Source: Mangifera indica (taxonomy: Eukaryota > Streptophyta > Magnoliopsida > Sapindales > Anacardiaceae). From it: 64,000 nt of DNA. Positions 1 through 13,200 of the stretch are shown here, piece by piece. Below the pieces are notes generated by a model. It made no database searches and had not been told where the DNA came from. It saw only the letters and a list, made by a program, of their open reading frames with translations. Position 1 is the first letter of the stretch; each line of letters begins with the position of its first letter. Location of the stretch: assembly GCF_011075055.1 (NCBI RefSeq), contig NC_058147.1, positions 11,036,001 through 11,100,000 on the forward strand, in the 5' to 3' direction. The position numbers and the translations under genes are program-made.

Positions 1-1881
1 CAAATTATACAATTGATAATGAACAAAATTAACAATCATTTTTTAAATATTTAAATTTAATTGATAATCTATAAGATGAATGTGACTGTCATAAATATTT
101 AAACTATTAACAAATATATGGCACATTAAACACAATAAGTTTAAATCAATAGTATTTATAACACACCAACAAAAAAAAATTACAAATAGTTTTTTACAAT
201 TTTGACAAAAAGAGTTATTAATTAAAATGAATGTTTCAGGTTATGCGAATTTGGTGTATGGTGATACAATGTCGATTTATTTGTTGATTCAAATTAAAGA
301 TAAAGAATTTGTAGATTGTAACTCTTTCTATCAAATGAAGAAAATAAAAGATATTAGAGAATTTTTACTATCATGGTTTATGTAATATTTTGTTTAAAAT
401 ATTCAGATTAGTTCAGGTCAATTTAAGTTAGCTTCGTGTTAATCTTAACCCAATCCGATTTTTTAAAGGTTAACTCGAACCCAATTTGAACTACTTTTCA
501 TGTTGAAAATCATAATTCTAGACAGATGCCTATAAGAGGCACTTGAGAAGAGTATCTAATCGTTGCTCTTGGGCATTTTTGACAGTGCAACTCTGTCGGG
601 GGAAAAAAGTTAATGGAGAATACTATCAAAAACATGAGGATCTACTGAGTATTTATACGCACCATATTCTTTCCTCTATTTTTGTAGGTAGGAGAAATAG
701 CAGGGAGCTGATTGGATAAAGACGCTAAGTGGCAATTTTGGTTATTGTTATTTCATTGTCTTAATTAATATTTTTTTATGAAATTACGCACATTGGAGAG
801 AAATATATTTATTTGAAATTGCTAAACTCATTTTCGGGATACTTTTTGGCACGTTGATTTAATTCTAATAAATATATGATGTTACTAATTCATCTACAAT
901 TAATGAATGTTTTAATTTAAATATTCATTTAAATGTGACATTTCTTTTTGAGATAATTACCGCTAAGGGTATGCTTTAGAAGAGAAGTAGAGATGTCAAT
1001 GGGCCCGACTGGGTCAACTCCGGCTTGGCCCATTGGGTTCATGGGCCGGGCTCGAGGCCCAAACAGTAATGGGCCTTCGGGGTCGACCCGTTAAAATATG
1101 AAGGCCCAAAGCCCAACCCATATACTAACATGCTTTAAATGGGTCGGGTCGGCCCATTTAATCAATATTTTAAAAAAAATTAATTAATTTTTTTAAACAC
1201 AAATTATTTTTTAATTATTAAAATTAATATTCAAATAGATTGAATTCATTTGACATTAGATTCATTTGTAATATTTTGTAATGATAAAATTAAAATAAAA
1301 TGAGATTAAAAATATAATAAATAATTGAGATTGACAGATTGGGAGTTTGAGAGATTGAGAAATTTGTAGTTATAATTGAAAGTGAAAATAAAAAATTGAA
1401 TAAGTTTTTTTAGGGAAAAAATAAATTAATTAAAAAAGATTTTAAAAAAAAGTTAAGCAACGGTTACTAGCGCCAGTAGCCGTTCTGGCTTCTGCTGCCT
1501 TGCGACAGGATATGGTTGGGCTTGGGCCAGGAAAAAATAAAAAATAAAAAATTTTATATTGTAAACAATATTATGTCGCCGGCCCATGGGCCTAATATTA
1601 AAGCACAAGGCCCGACCCGATACTTTACAGTATCCGGTCGGGCTTTTTCGTGCCCGAACTTTTTTCATACTTCGGGTTGGGCTTCCATTTGACCCTACCC
1701 AATTGACGTGTCTAAAGAAAAGTGTTACATAAACTTACTTGAGCTTAGCTCATTTTATGTTTATTTGAATTGAACTCGATGCAAATCCAACTTTATCCAC
1801 TATGGCATCCTTTAGTAGAGAATTTCTAAAGGGATGTTTGCATAAGGTTGATAAGTTAGGGGAATTTGCTTGCCTCGTAAG
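1..1881. repeat. Direct duplication copy 1 (R1-related)
   Basis: The stretch from base 1 to about 1881 is found again, in the same orientation, at about 6648-7801. The two copies align throughout except that this one carries a 727-bp insertion at 988-1714. The part up to about 530 also matches, reversed, the repeat at 26178-29359. The left limit lies outside the window. I see no coding sequence in it. No primer-binding site follows the right end, so there is no support for reading the pair as LTRs of one retrotransposon. Confidence 0.8.
988..1714. mobile_element. Non-autonomous hAT-type element (727 bp)
   Basis: The ends are imperfect inverted repeats: TAGAGATGTCAATGGGC on the left and, read inward from the right, TAGACACGTCAATTGGGT. 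Eight-base target duplications flank it: AAGAGAAG (980-987) and AAGAAAAG (1715-1722), one mismatch. The sister duplication near 7640 has the uninterrupted site (AAGAGGTGTGTTAC), which shows directly that this is an insertion. The interior is rich in GGGCCC/GGCCCG words and AT tracts, with no transposase reading frame. TAGAG-type termini with 8-bp duplications are typical of hAT elements. It must have been moved by a transposase made elsewhere. Confidence 0.85.
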
Positions 1882-2515
1882 AAATCAAGTGACAATTATT
1901 CTAATTTTTTAGAGAACATTAACGACAAATCATTACATGTTCAGCTAATTCAAATATTTTCAGAAGAATTATGGTCCAAATCAATAGTAAAAAAGAAATC
2001 AGATTAAAAAAAATTATATAAATTATAAATTTATCAGAATAAGAAACAAAAATGAAGAATAAAGAAAGTGAGTGTGAGTTTCTACCTCGTATCTGAGTCG
2101 ACACGGACTGAGTAAAGTGAGAGACAATTTTTTTGTTCTTCGCTTTCAGATCAAGCTTCGTGTTTTTGTCTCTTGAGAAGGGGATAAAGTGAGAGTCTTC
2201 GTGTCAGACCAATAAAACAGGGAAATCCGAATCTAACGGTGATAATTTCTAAGAGAAAAAAAAGAGATCACATGCAGTCGGATGTAGAGAAATGAATAAT
2301 ATAATTGGTCAATTGCGTCGTAAGGAGAAGATGATTGCTTGAAGCTTGGAGAATTGGTGATTGATTGCTGTCTATTGGTAGGTGGCAGAAAGCCACCTGG
2401 TGTCTCTTGCCAACTAATTATGTTATTGGGCCAGTAAGACCTGACACCGGCCTGAACACAGTTGGTCCATTGAAAGTTTATCTAATTTAATTCTTCGACT
2501 AACAATTTTTTTTAA
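1882..2515. other. Intergenic, no gene recognised
   Basis: This is moderately AT-rich sequence. The short open frame at 1919-2104 on the minus strand has no recognisable motif. The 2100-2420 part is less AT-rich and has a clean AGCCACCT-type inverted repeat near 2385-2400. It could be a decayed gene edge, but I cannot support a gene. Confidence 0.4.
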
Positions 2516-2516
2516 G

Positions 2517-2686
2517 AGTAATACTATGTGTATCTATTTTGGGTATATAAATATATACATATTTATATGTGTCATTATATGATTGGTTATTATTTTATTC
2601 TTAATTTAAAATCATCCAATCACATGATGACACATATAAATATGTATATATTTGTGTACCCAAAGTAGGTACACATAGTTTTATTG
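2517..2686. mobile_element. Foldback MITE, about 170 bp
   Basis: The two halves are inverted copies. The left half reads ACTATGTGTATCTATTTTGG and the right half, reversed, reads ACTATGTGTACCTACTTTGG. The similarity continues to a shared ATATGTGTCAT...GATTGG core near the centre, so the whole unit can fold on itself. Related foldbacks occur at 44505-44623 and 44690-44820. It has no coding capacity. The superfamily is not certain because the target duplication is not clear. Confidence 0.65.
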
Positions 2687-2690
2687 TTTT

Positions 2691-3064
2691 TTTAATTGGG
2701 AAAAACTACCAGCCAATCAAATATTTTTTCTCTGTTAGCCTCTTCTCTTTCTCTGTTTGGACTCTATATCATTTATAATATGAAGTTTACAAAATCATGA
2801 AAATATATATATAGGCTTGAAGTCCTAAGTTTTATTAAAATATTTATTATAAATTTATCTCATTTATAATCTGAAGTTTGTATAAATGATAAAAAGAATG
2901 AAATTAAAGTCTGAAATATTATTTAAGTTTTACATATTATAATATTATAAATATTAATTACAAAATTATAAGTTTTGTAAATATACGACAAATATAAACT
3001 TGAAATTCTAACATAATTTTACTTCATCATATCACAAATTTTTATTTCTTTCATCACCCTACAA
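2691..3064. other. AT-rich spacer, nothing recognised
   Basis: The sequence is highly AT-rich, with repeated words built on CTGAAGTTTGTA and ATTTATAATATG. I found no open frame, RNA gene or terminal repeat. Confidence 0.5.
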
Positions 3065-4330
3065 TTGTTGAAAATGATAAACCTCGTAAAACTTCACTAC
3101 GTTGTCCTTCGATTAGATGAAGAAAATTACACCGAATGAGCCCTGGACACAGTTCTCTATTTAGAATTTATAAGCATTGGAGAAACAATAAAAGGAAAAA
3201 ATAAAACATCATAACATGATAAATCCAAGGTTACTATTTTCTTGCATCACCACATCCATAAAGGGTTACGAGTAAAATATATAGATATTATGGATCTATT
3301 AGAATTATGGAGAAACCTGAAAAAAAAATTTAATCATCATAAGTCAATAACATTGTCAATGACCCAATATGAATGAACTTATTTACGCTTACAAGATTTT
3401 AAATCTGTAAGTAAATATAACTCTATTAAGTTCAGAATAGTCTCTCGAATGAGATTATGTGGAAAAAAAATAACCGAAGAAAATATATTAGAGAAAATTT
3501 TCTCTATATTTCATCCCTTAAATATACTCCTACAGCACTAGTATAGGAAAAAGATTTTTTTTTAAATATTCTAAATTAATATATTGTTTATTGATAGTTG
3601 AACAAAACAATGAATTGTTATTAACAAATCATTAGACACGCCCCACTGGCACTGCACTATTTCTTAAAGTGAACGCAACTATCAATAATAGTTATTATGG
3701 GTGCAAACGAGATTTTGGACGAAATAAGTTTCGATCCAAAGGTGGTCATAATAAAAATCTTTCCACCATAAATGGATCAAAGATGAAGAAAAATAGAACA
3801 GAGAAAAAATTATGTAGTAATAAATCACAAAATTATAAAAGTAAATGTTATAAATGTGATTCCAAAGGCCATTAGTCACATACATGTCGTATGCTTAGAT
3901 ATTTGGTGGATTTATACCAAACATCTATAAAAAATACAAACAGGAAGATCGAATCAAATTATATTGATAATTCAGATCCTATTGATCTAGAGAACTTTAA
4001 TATTTTAGAATTTTTTCAAGATTAAAAAATTATGTATATTATGGTGTGTAATTAGTACAATGTATTTCTTCCTTTCAAATTTCGTAATGACTAATGTAAA
4101 TTTTAAAATGAAAAAAAATGAATTTCAAAATTGAAGCGTTAACTTCAAAAGCTGGTGATGAAAACATGTGTCTGGTAGATAGTACAACAACACACACAAT
4201 ATTAAAATAAAAAGAAATTCTTCTTAACCTTATCACCAATTAAGAGTAAAGTAAATATTATATTCGGATCAATAAATCTAATTAAATGGTACAAAAAAGT
4301 CATAATTTTGCTAAAAAGTGGGACCGAATT
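3065..4330 (+). pseudogene. Decayed Ty1-copia gag and protease start
   Basis: Translated pieces in shifting plus frames match the gag of a common plant copia lineage. In order they are an LWRNLKKKFNHHKS block (about 3300), LRLQDFKSVSKYNS (about 3383-3425), RLCGKKITEENILEKIF (about 3450-3505), a basic linker (3669-3840), and a zinc knuckle CYKCDSKGH-x-SHTC (about 3845-3887). The knuckle has the CX2CX4HX4C spacing but a TAG stop inside it. LVDLYQTSIK follows (about 3905) and then LVDSTTTHTI (about 4170-4200), whose D-S-T is the retroviral-type protease active-site motif. Many stops and frame changes show a long-dead copy. I see no integrase, reverse transcriptase or LTRs, so it is a fragment. 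Confidence 0.75.
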
Positions 4331-5690
4331 AAATAATAATATAATATAATAGAATATTTATATAATATAATAGAATATATTTTATATTCGTACTTGCTCG
4401 CACTTGCACCTATTCTTTACACTTATGTTCATTTTTTCGTTCCAATCTGTATTACACCAAAAATTGATCTGTTTCTAAATAAGTTTTTAAATCTTCAAAT
4501 CATAACTTATTAAATATAGAGTATGTTTTAAAAAGAAAAGTTATCAAAAAATTATACCAAATCTAACGTAATGGTAGAGAAGGATATTATTGAAAATAAA
4601 ATAACATTTATTTAAAAAATAAAATTACTTAAAGTTTACTTTAAAATATTTTAAAAAAAAATTTATGTCTATTTAATATCCCAACAAATTATTTTCCAAA
4701 TGACCGACTAAACTAAGTCAGCCGCCAGAAAGTCCTGTTTAGTATATATATTCGCAAAAGTATATATTTGTTATTAAGAGGTGATATTTTAGATAAATTG
4801 CCTCATAAATGCAATAAAGCTGTGAATATTCAAATCCTTGAAATTTTTCTCTTTCTGCTATGGCTATTCCTTCCCACATTTTGTTAGTTTCTAAATATAT
4901 AATAAAGGCCATAGATGGATAGTCTACACAGTATACTATAGACCATATACATCAGACAAAAACAATAAAGGCTCACCGAAGAAGAATAGGGCCCGACTTC
5001 TTTTTGGCCCATTTTTGGTGGGTCGAGGCCCAGACTCAGCTAGCTCGTTGAATATATATTCATGTTTAACTTGTTTTATAATTTTAGTATTCATGATTGA
5101 TTCACATTTAGCTCAAGTTCATATGTTCAAGTTTAAGTTCGTTTTGAATAACTCGAGTTCGTATTTCAAGCTCGGCTAACTCAATTGTACGACATCGTTT
5201 TAAAATTTATTTATTAACAAAATTGAGTCATGTGAGCCGAGCAAGAAACCTATTTGGGTTTTGTCTCAAGTTCGGACTCGTTTTCATTCGTACTTCTAAG
5301 CTGTACTCATATTCAAGCTCATTATCTCACAATTGTGTTTGAATTTATTCGAGCAAAACTCATTTCAAATCCAAACAAACTAACTTTGAATCAAAGTAAA
5401 TGAGATCATCATGCCACCAGTTGCACCTTAATTTGCCCTCACATCTAACTATTTTGTGTACATACCCAATTATGTTGTGGCTCCCCACCCTTATTATCAT
5501 AAAAGTATAAAACAAAGAACCCAAAGTTTATTCCTCAGTTGGGCTAGAATGTACATTTTATTGGCCAAATCGATAGTAGAAGCGAATTGAAACCCTCTAT
5601 AGTAAACTTTGAAGTAACTCAAAAATGCTAACCTCATCAAAATCAACCAAAATTGCAGGATAACTCTGCCATGAACCACAACTAGCAAGG
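4331..5690. other. AT-rich intergenic, no gene recognised
   Basis: There is no convincing coding sequence. About 5000-5400 is rich in CTCAAGTTC/GAGCTC-type words of the kind seen in degenerate plant non-autonomous elements, but I could not define termini. The open frame on the minus strand at 5497-5748 has no recognisable domain. Confidence 0.45.
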
Positions 5691-5699
5691 GATTGAAAA

Positions 5700-7801
5700 C
5701 CTTAAACTTTAACCCTATCCGAAATAAAATTGTGTCAAATTTTTTCAACTCTAAACTAAATCAAAATATTTTCGTGTTGACTTGACTGGACCTAAACTAT
5801 GTAATAAGTAAAGTTGTGTCAAAACATAACAAGATATGACATGAATTATAACAAAACAATATACTTTGTTAAATGTTAAGAAATAACTCAATTTGTTATA
5901 AAATAATATACAAAAAGACATATTTACTAAATTAAAATACACAAAAACTATTTTCATATGAAACGACATTTAGTTAAAACAAAATTGTTTTATTTTAAGT
6001 TAATAATAATAATTTGTTTATTATCTTTTTATATGATCAACTGTATAATTAGGGGTATACACATTTTGATTTAGTGCGGTTTGAGGAATTTTTCAAATCA
6101 AAGTGAAAAAAATGGTTTGAAATTTTTTTTAATCAAACCAAACCATATTAGGTTTCAAACCAAATTAAAAAAATATGGTTTAGTTCGATCTAAATTACAA
6201 CTTGAATCTATTAAAATAATTCATTTATAAATATATATTATTTTATAAAATTAATTGAATTATAATTTTCTAGAACATAATATTAACATGTAAAATAAAT
6301 ATGAAATATATATATTTAAAGAAAATCACAAAATAAATATAAAAAAATAAATTATACATCTAATTGCTTATTAAAAGATTTTATCAAATATAATTATATA
6401 TATGTATTTAAAAAAATTATAGTTTACAGTTTACTTTGGTTTGAAAATTGTCTATACCATAATACAAACTAAAAATTATTTTTAAAAAATTTATTAATTC
6501 AAAAAAAACTATTTTCTAGACTAAACTATAATTTTTAAATAGTTCAATCCAGTTTTACGGTTTGAACCGAATTATACAAACCTCTAGTAGAGATTAAACA
6601 ATAAAATATCATAATAAAAAACTCAAATAAATTTATAACTTCAACTTTCAAATTATACAGTTGATAACAAACAAGATTAACAACCACTTTTTAAATATTT
6701 AAATTTAATTTATAATCTATATGATGAATGTGACTGTCATAACTATTAAAACTATTAATAAATGTATGACACATTAAACACAAATAAGTTTAAATCAATA
6801 GTATTTATAACACACCAACAACAAAAAAAAAAACTACAAATAGTTTTTTACAATTTTGACAAAAAGAGTTATTAAATTAAAATGAATGTTTCGGGTTACT
6901 CATATTTGGCGTATGATGATACAATATTGATTTATTTGTTAATTCAAATTAGGGATAAAGAATTTTTAGATTGAAACTCTTTCTATGAAATGAAAAAAAT
7001 AAAAGATATTAGAAATTTTTTACCATTATGATGTTATATAATATTTTGTTTAAAATATTCAGGTTAGTTCAGGTTAATTCGAGTTAGCTTTGTGTCAATC
7101 TTAACTCAATCCAATTTTTTAAAGGTTAACTCAAACCCAATTTGAACTACTTTTCATGTTAAAAATCATAATTCTAGACAGATGTCTATAAGAGGCACTT
7201 GAGAAGAGTGTCGAACCGTTGCTCTCAGGCACTTTTGACAGTGCGACTCTGTCGGGGGGAAAAGGTTAATGGAGAATACTATCGAAATCATGAGGATCTA
7301 CTGAGTATTTATACGCACTGTATTTTTTCCCCTATTTTTGTACGTAAGAGAAACAACGAAGAACTGATTGGATAGACACACTAAATGGCAATTTTGGCTA
7401 CTGTTTTTTCATTGTCTTAATTAATATTTTTTTTTATGAAATTATGCACATTGGGGAAAAATATATTTATTCGAAATTGCTAAACTAATTTTTGGGATAT
7501 TCGTTGCACATTGATTTAATTCTAATAAATATATGATATTACTAATTCATCTACAATTAATGAGTGTTTTAATTTAAATATTTATTTAAACGTGACATGT
7601 CTTTTTGAGATAATTACCGTAAGGGCTATGCTTCTGAAGAGGTGTGTTACACAAGCTCACTTGAGTCTAGCTCATTTTAGGTTCATTCAAATTAAACTCG
7701 ACTCAAATCTAACTTTTCCACTATGACATCAGTGGAGAACCTCTAAAGAGATGTTTGCATAAAGTTGACAAGTTAGGGGAATTTGCTTGCCTTGTAGTAA
7801 G
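5700..7801. repeat. R1 repeat plus direct duplication copy 2
   Basis: Two relationships overlap here. About 5700-7160 matches, in reverse complement, the repeat at 26178-29359. About 6648-7801 matches 1-1881 directly and lacks the hAT element at 988-1714. A separate insertion interrupts it at 6050-6586. No protein is encoded; the minus-strand frame at 5751-5969 lies within the repeat and changes between copies. Confidence 0.75.
6050..6586. mobile_element. Non-autonomous hAT-like MITE (537 bp)
   Basis: The left end is TAGGGGTATACACATTTTG. The right end, read inward, is TAGAGGTTTGTATAATTCGG. Just inside both ends is a GCGGTTTGA/CGGTTCAAACC-type block typical of AT-rich plant hAT MITEs. The homologous repeat at about 29000-29060 is continuous across this point, so it behaves as an insertion. 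The expected 8-bp duplication is poorly preserved (GTATAATT against GTAGAGAT), so superfamily placement rests on the termini. Confidence 0.6.
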
Positions 7802-8880
7802 TATTTGGCAAAGTAGTATGCTATAGATTGATGACATGCCACTATGTTTGATGGAAAACCCTCTTTCTAGCACCAAATTATTGGAGATTACTCATCATGA
7901 ACTAGTAACTGATGTACATAATTTAAAATTATTTTCTTATGCTAAATCATGCTTTTCCTTTATTCCTTCCCTCTCAATAATCTTTTTTATTTAAAGAATG
8001 AGTGAGAATAATTGTAATTTTATCAATTATATTCAAAGTTCAAATTCAAATAAAATTTCTTATTTGGTTACAACTGAGGTAAAATAACAATATAAAGCTA
8101 ATAAAATAACAATTTATTATTTTACATAATGGATAAATGACACAAAAGCGATTTCTATTACTAGATTACATTTTTCAAACATGAGATGCATATTCATTAG
8201 TTAAGGCATGAGATGCCATAATTGAAAATAGTTAGTTTTTAAGTAGACATTCTACGCATAGGAAATGATCGTATAACATACGATAAGTGGAAAAAAAATC
8301 ATTTTTAAAGTTCAATGGTGGGTAAGTATCATCAAGACAAAATTCAAGATAAAAAAAAGTGATTTTCCGTCAAACTTTACTTGTATGACCTTTATTGTCT
8401 CTACCTCATTGATCGATCTTATCTTATTAAATAAAATTGTTCAACTCTTTTCTAAAATTTGGTAGCTCCACCTACCTATTGTGGTGAGTATAACTTTAAT
8501 TCCTCTTTAGGATACCATTTGTTTGCTTACAATTTTAATTCCATAGTGACATCTTGACATAAGATAAAGTTGAATGCATTTTACTATAAAATATAGAACA
8601 AAAACATAACCAAATTACTTAAATCAAGAATACACAATATTATTCTAAAAAAGTAGTGATTGATAAACATCAAATTATAATTCACCAGATCAGATCAAAT
8701 CAAATCTTCGAACATGGTCTAAAAGGATTGTGATACTCTAACAACTACTAAAAGTCAACCTATAATGGCCCTGCTCATCTTCAACTATTAAGGAATTTCA
8801 TAACATTGTTGAACCATTCATAGTGAGATATTTATATAAGATAAAATCTTAAGTATTTTAGTTGAAAAAAAAAAATCAAA
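7802..8880. other. AT-rich intergenic, no gene recognised
   Basis: I see no open frame with protein-like character, no tRNA-like clover and no defined repeat ends in this stretch. Confidence 0.45.
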
Positions 8881-9248
8881 TCAAACTAACATAGTTGGAA
8901 ATTTAGAAAAGTCCAACCTAATCTCAACTGACACGTGGCGTTTCCAGAAGTTTGAAAAGACCCAACCAACGACCCGGTAAAAAGTCAAGCGACTCGGTCC
9001 ACTCTCCACTGAACGCGCGGCCGGAGCGTGTCCTTCAACCACCCGCGCGCAATCGTAGGTTGTTAAACCGAGTAGAAGACACTGACGTGTGCTGCCAACG
9101 TTGCCACACACACCCCAATAATAATTCTGTTAAAACCAAAGCATATTCTCTCCCCATGCCAAAGCCACTCACTTTCATCTTTGTCCAGATTTACAACAAA
9201 TATCTTTTAGACCCATTAGGTTTTTATTATTTACTTTTTGGGATTTAA
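8881..9248 (+). promoter_or_regulatory. GC-richer island with ACACGTGGC G-box
   Basis: Against a strongly AT-rich surround, about 8925-9115 is GC-rich with clustered CG dinucleotides (GAACGCGCGGCCGG near 9011, CCCGCGCGC near 9041). It holds a G-box/ABRE-type word ACACGTGGC at about 8932-8940. This resembles a plant promoter and 5' leader, pointing rightward if the CT-rich leader near 9150-9190 is real. No convincing coding exon follows before the DUF179 gene start region. The 98-codon open frame here shows no motif I recognise. It may be the detached promoter of a lost gene. Confidence 0.35.
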
Positions 9249-9965
9249 TTAGTTCATTGAGAATTCTTTTTTATTAAATTTTCAAAATTTATTGTTAAAA
9301 TAATTTCATTTCAGGTGAGATAAATATACATACGATGAAAAATTAATTATCTTATGCCAATTACATAAACTTCGCATAACTTAAAACTTTTTCATTGACT
9401 TATCCATGAATATTTGAATAAATTACATCATTTAACTAATTAGTCTCAATACTACTATAAAAAATACCAATAAGTGTATTTTAGGTGAACAGGTAGAAAA
9501 TTTTTTCGGATAGACAATATAGTTGATTAATTTGAGTTAGATAGTGTAATCATGATAATAGAATTGTATATCATATCATATATAAAAAATCTAATTTTAT
9601 ATATCATGTATTAAATATTATATCGTATCGTATAATACAGTTTTTAAGAAATAAAATGATAAAATATTAATAAACTAATAAAAAAATATAATTAACATAT
9701 TATCATTTTAAAAAATATCACAAATATCTATAAAAATTTAAAATTTCTTATATACACCTTTATCACATTATTATTTTCTCTAAAAGTATATCGATTTGTA
9801 TTGTTAAATACATATTATCATAAAATATGTATCATATTGTATGATATATTTATTGTATGATATTAATTATAATATATCTCATGATACTTATTATTTTCAA
9901 TCTGTATTATATAGTAAAATTTTTATTATATAGGATATTGATAATTATGAGTGCGACAAACAAAC
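9249..9965. other. AT-rich spacer upstream of DUF179 gene
   Basis: The sequence is AT-rich with many ATATCAT/ATGATAT words around 9550-9900, able to form weak hairpins. No coding or RNA gene is visible. The duplication shared with 22.7 kb begins at about 9970, so this stretch is outside the duplicated block. Confidence 0.5.
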
Positions 9966-10204
9966 GCTCCAACCTAAAACTAAGAATGAATGGTACAAGA
10001 AAGACATTAGTGTTTTAAAGACTAAAGGGGTTTGATAAGACTAATTAAAATATCGGGGCCAAGAGTTTGCCATTCAACCTCCTCCGCATCCGCATCGTTT
10101 CTAACGGATTTGTTTCTCATATTTTATTTTCCAAGAAAATTAGAAACAAAAATAGACTCCAACAGAGTGGAAACAAAAAATAGTGATAATATTCTTGGCG
10201 GAAA

Positions 10205-13200
10205 ATGGATCTGTGGACTGTTCAGGTGAAGAATACAAGCTTAACCCCTGTTTGGATGATGAGAAACTTGAAACCCAGCTCGGGAAATTTGGGAAAAGTT
10301 GGTGTTTTTGAGATCAGGCTTTTGAAAACAAGAGTCGTTTCTTCTTCTAACGTTTATCATCATTCTTTGCTTGTCAAAGCTATGGCTAAGAAGAATCACG
10401 ACAACCCATCTGGTAATTTTTTATTTTAAAATTCTGGGTTACTTTCCAATTTTGAATTCAATGCCAAAGTTTAGGTTAATTTTGTGTTTGCGTGGTTTTG
10501 ATGATGTGATTATGCTTGCGGTTGATTTTTCAAATTTTGAATCTTGCGGGTTTTTGGTTTGTGAGATATTGGAGGAATAGAATAGAGTAGAGAAAAGTAT
10601 GAAAAAAGGAGGGTTTTTTTTGTTTATGCTGATACAGTATTATACTTGCAGAGTTGACATGATTAAATAAATGATCGGATAATTGTAAATTAGTTTTTTT
10701 TTAATAACTGTTCGACTGGACAGTTATATTGAGTGAATAATGGTGAAGTAGTTTTCTCTATAGCAGTTTATCTTGAATTGGCAAGATGTATCCGGTATTC
10801 ATGTTATAGTATAGTATAATTTTTCTTTAGTAAGAGATTGTTACTCTTGGAGGACTTTAACTTAATGGACGTTAATAGTAGCCATAATTTTTTAAACCTT
10901 CTGTGAAATTCTTAAAATTAGCACCTGGAATGTTGTCAGAAACTGAAATTATGTATATGTGTATTGATAAATTAGTGATTTAAGTTATCGCAATTTTTGT
11001 TGTTTTGGATTTTCCATTGGTGAAGGTTGTGCATTTGGTGATATCGATTATTATTCCTAGTTGAAAAGCAATTGCTTTCAAAACAATGCATGTCTAGCTT
11101 GATGCAATCCTTTACATGAAAGCTCCTTAAAAATTGAGCCATTGGCAACAATTATAGATTACAATCTCTAGCTGATGAGTGCAGCTATAGATGGGCTGAA
11201 TGTGGAAAGGAAATTTTGGTTGTTTATATGAGAGATTGTGTGACATCTGTATATGCTTGTGGTCTTGTTTTAAAAATAATTTTTGTGCAGTCTATTGCAA
11301 GTTCATCTTCAACTCCCGTGGTCATTGTGTTTTAATTTGAGCTAAAACTCAGTCTTTGACTCCCTTTTGAAGTAAAATTTTAATTACACAGTGGTTTTCC
11401 TTTATTTGTCCAAAGAATCTGTCAAAAACTGAAAGCTTGTATAGCCAATGGTGATGGAAATGGTATGGAATATGGAAACCTCTTTTCTTCTGTTAATACA
11501 GTACAACACTCTTAAACTTGTAGGGAAGACTGTGACCTTATTGATGAAGGTAGGAAGTTTTTTCATTTGAATGTGCAAGGCTTCTATATTAGGAGTGAAT
11601 AGTAGCTAATGAATCAATCAATCCTCGAATTTCTCTTTTAGAAGTTAATTCCAATTCTTTTTGTACAAGAGGGGGAGTCTCAATAAGTAACTTTTTTGTT
11701 TAGTTTGGTTGAAGTCTCTGTAGGCATTTAATTCTGGGATTGATTTTCAGATACAATCATTTCAATCTCAAACTGTGCTTTAGAAGTAAGCATATTTAAA
11801 CACAACATTGATCATGATAAATGCCTCAAGGAATAATTCTATAAAAGTCGTATGGACATTTCATGAGATCAGTTATGTTCTTGAGTGATTATATTAGCCC
11901 CCAATGTAAGACCCATTAACATTAATTTTAAAATTACCCTTAGTATTTTTTTAATCAATTCTTAAGTCCATTATATAAAATGCCAAACCAATTGTAACCA
12001 TTGCAGCAGAACCACTCAATGCATGAACATATGAGTCACGAGACTAAAATTCATTTATTCCCTCACACCTGCATCAAATGTAGTGCTTTATCAGTATCAA
12101 ATCCGAGCGTATTATGAGCATTCAATTCAAGTTTTTTAAAAGCTCCAGACCAATCTCAGGAACTGATGAGTTATAACGGAAAAAAAGAGGATATATCTTC
12201 AACAATGGTTAGTTTCTGGCATAGTTAAACTAGTTTTTTATTATCTGTTCATAGGATATGGTGGTTATTGCTATAGAATCAGGAGTAAGGAAGTGTTTAT
12301 GTCAACTATACACATAACATAATGGTTTAATCTGGATTCTGTGTTGTGAAAACATTATAAGTTTGTATCTGTATACACAAAAAAATTTTAAATGGGTTTT
12401 GGAAACACAATTGGGGTGCTGGGTGGGGGAGTGGCATGGTGTGGTATTGGTATTTAGCATCACTCTGTTAGCTCTTTTCAATCAATTGCTTTGACTTATT
12501 TGAGGTTTCTATTCTTACTGAAAGAGCAGTAGTGGCAATTAAAGGAAAGATACTGTGTATGGGAAAGGAATCTTGCATGATGGAAGAAAAGATAAAGTGA
12601 ATAAATTAAGCTTCCATTGATAGTAGCTGGTTAAGTATTCAGTTTCTATGTATAAGCTCTGCTAGAGACTTTTGTAGTTTACCTAGTTACTGAACTGCAT
12701 TTGTAAAAATGGTCATTGGATCCTGAACACCGATTTGTAGGCTACAGAATTTTTGTACTCTGGCTATGCATGAGAATTAATACTAACTGTAATAGTTTAC
12801 AAGGTGTTAACTCCTCAATGTTTCTAGTTCTCATGGTGCCTTTCCCTGAATCATTAGTGATGATCAGCTATTTTAAGTAACTTTTAACATATTAAACTAT
12901 GTTCATGATGATTAATTTAGGAAATGGAGATCGAGAAGGAGATAATTTGAAACGTAATAATTCTTCGGACAACAACAAATCCAATGACACTGCATCCCAG
13001 AAGTCTTATGGCATAAACTTGGACTGGAGAGAGTTCAGAGCAAATCTTTTTGCTCGGGAACAGGTGAGGTTTTGTTCCTTAATTGTCTTGCTGGTAATCT
13101 ATTCAACAAATGAACAGTTCTGACACCCTAGATGATGCTATTTCTATATAGTCAATTTATTACACAGTCATTTTGTTTTCACTCAAGTATCCCTTGACCT

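Noticed and set aside
1..7801. Direct repeats at 1-1881 and 6648-7801 as LTRs around the dead copia gag
   Set aside because: No TG...CA termini, primer-binding site or polypurine tract at the expected borders, and the repeat also occurs, reversed, at 26178-29359 without retroelement genes.
8952..9248. 98-codon plus-strand frame as a gene
   Set aside because: Basic, low-complexity composition without a recognisable motif, and a competing open frame on the other strand over the same GC-rich island.
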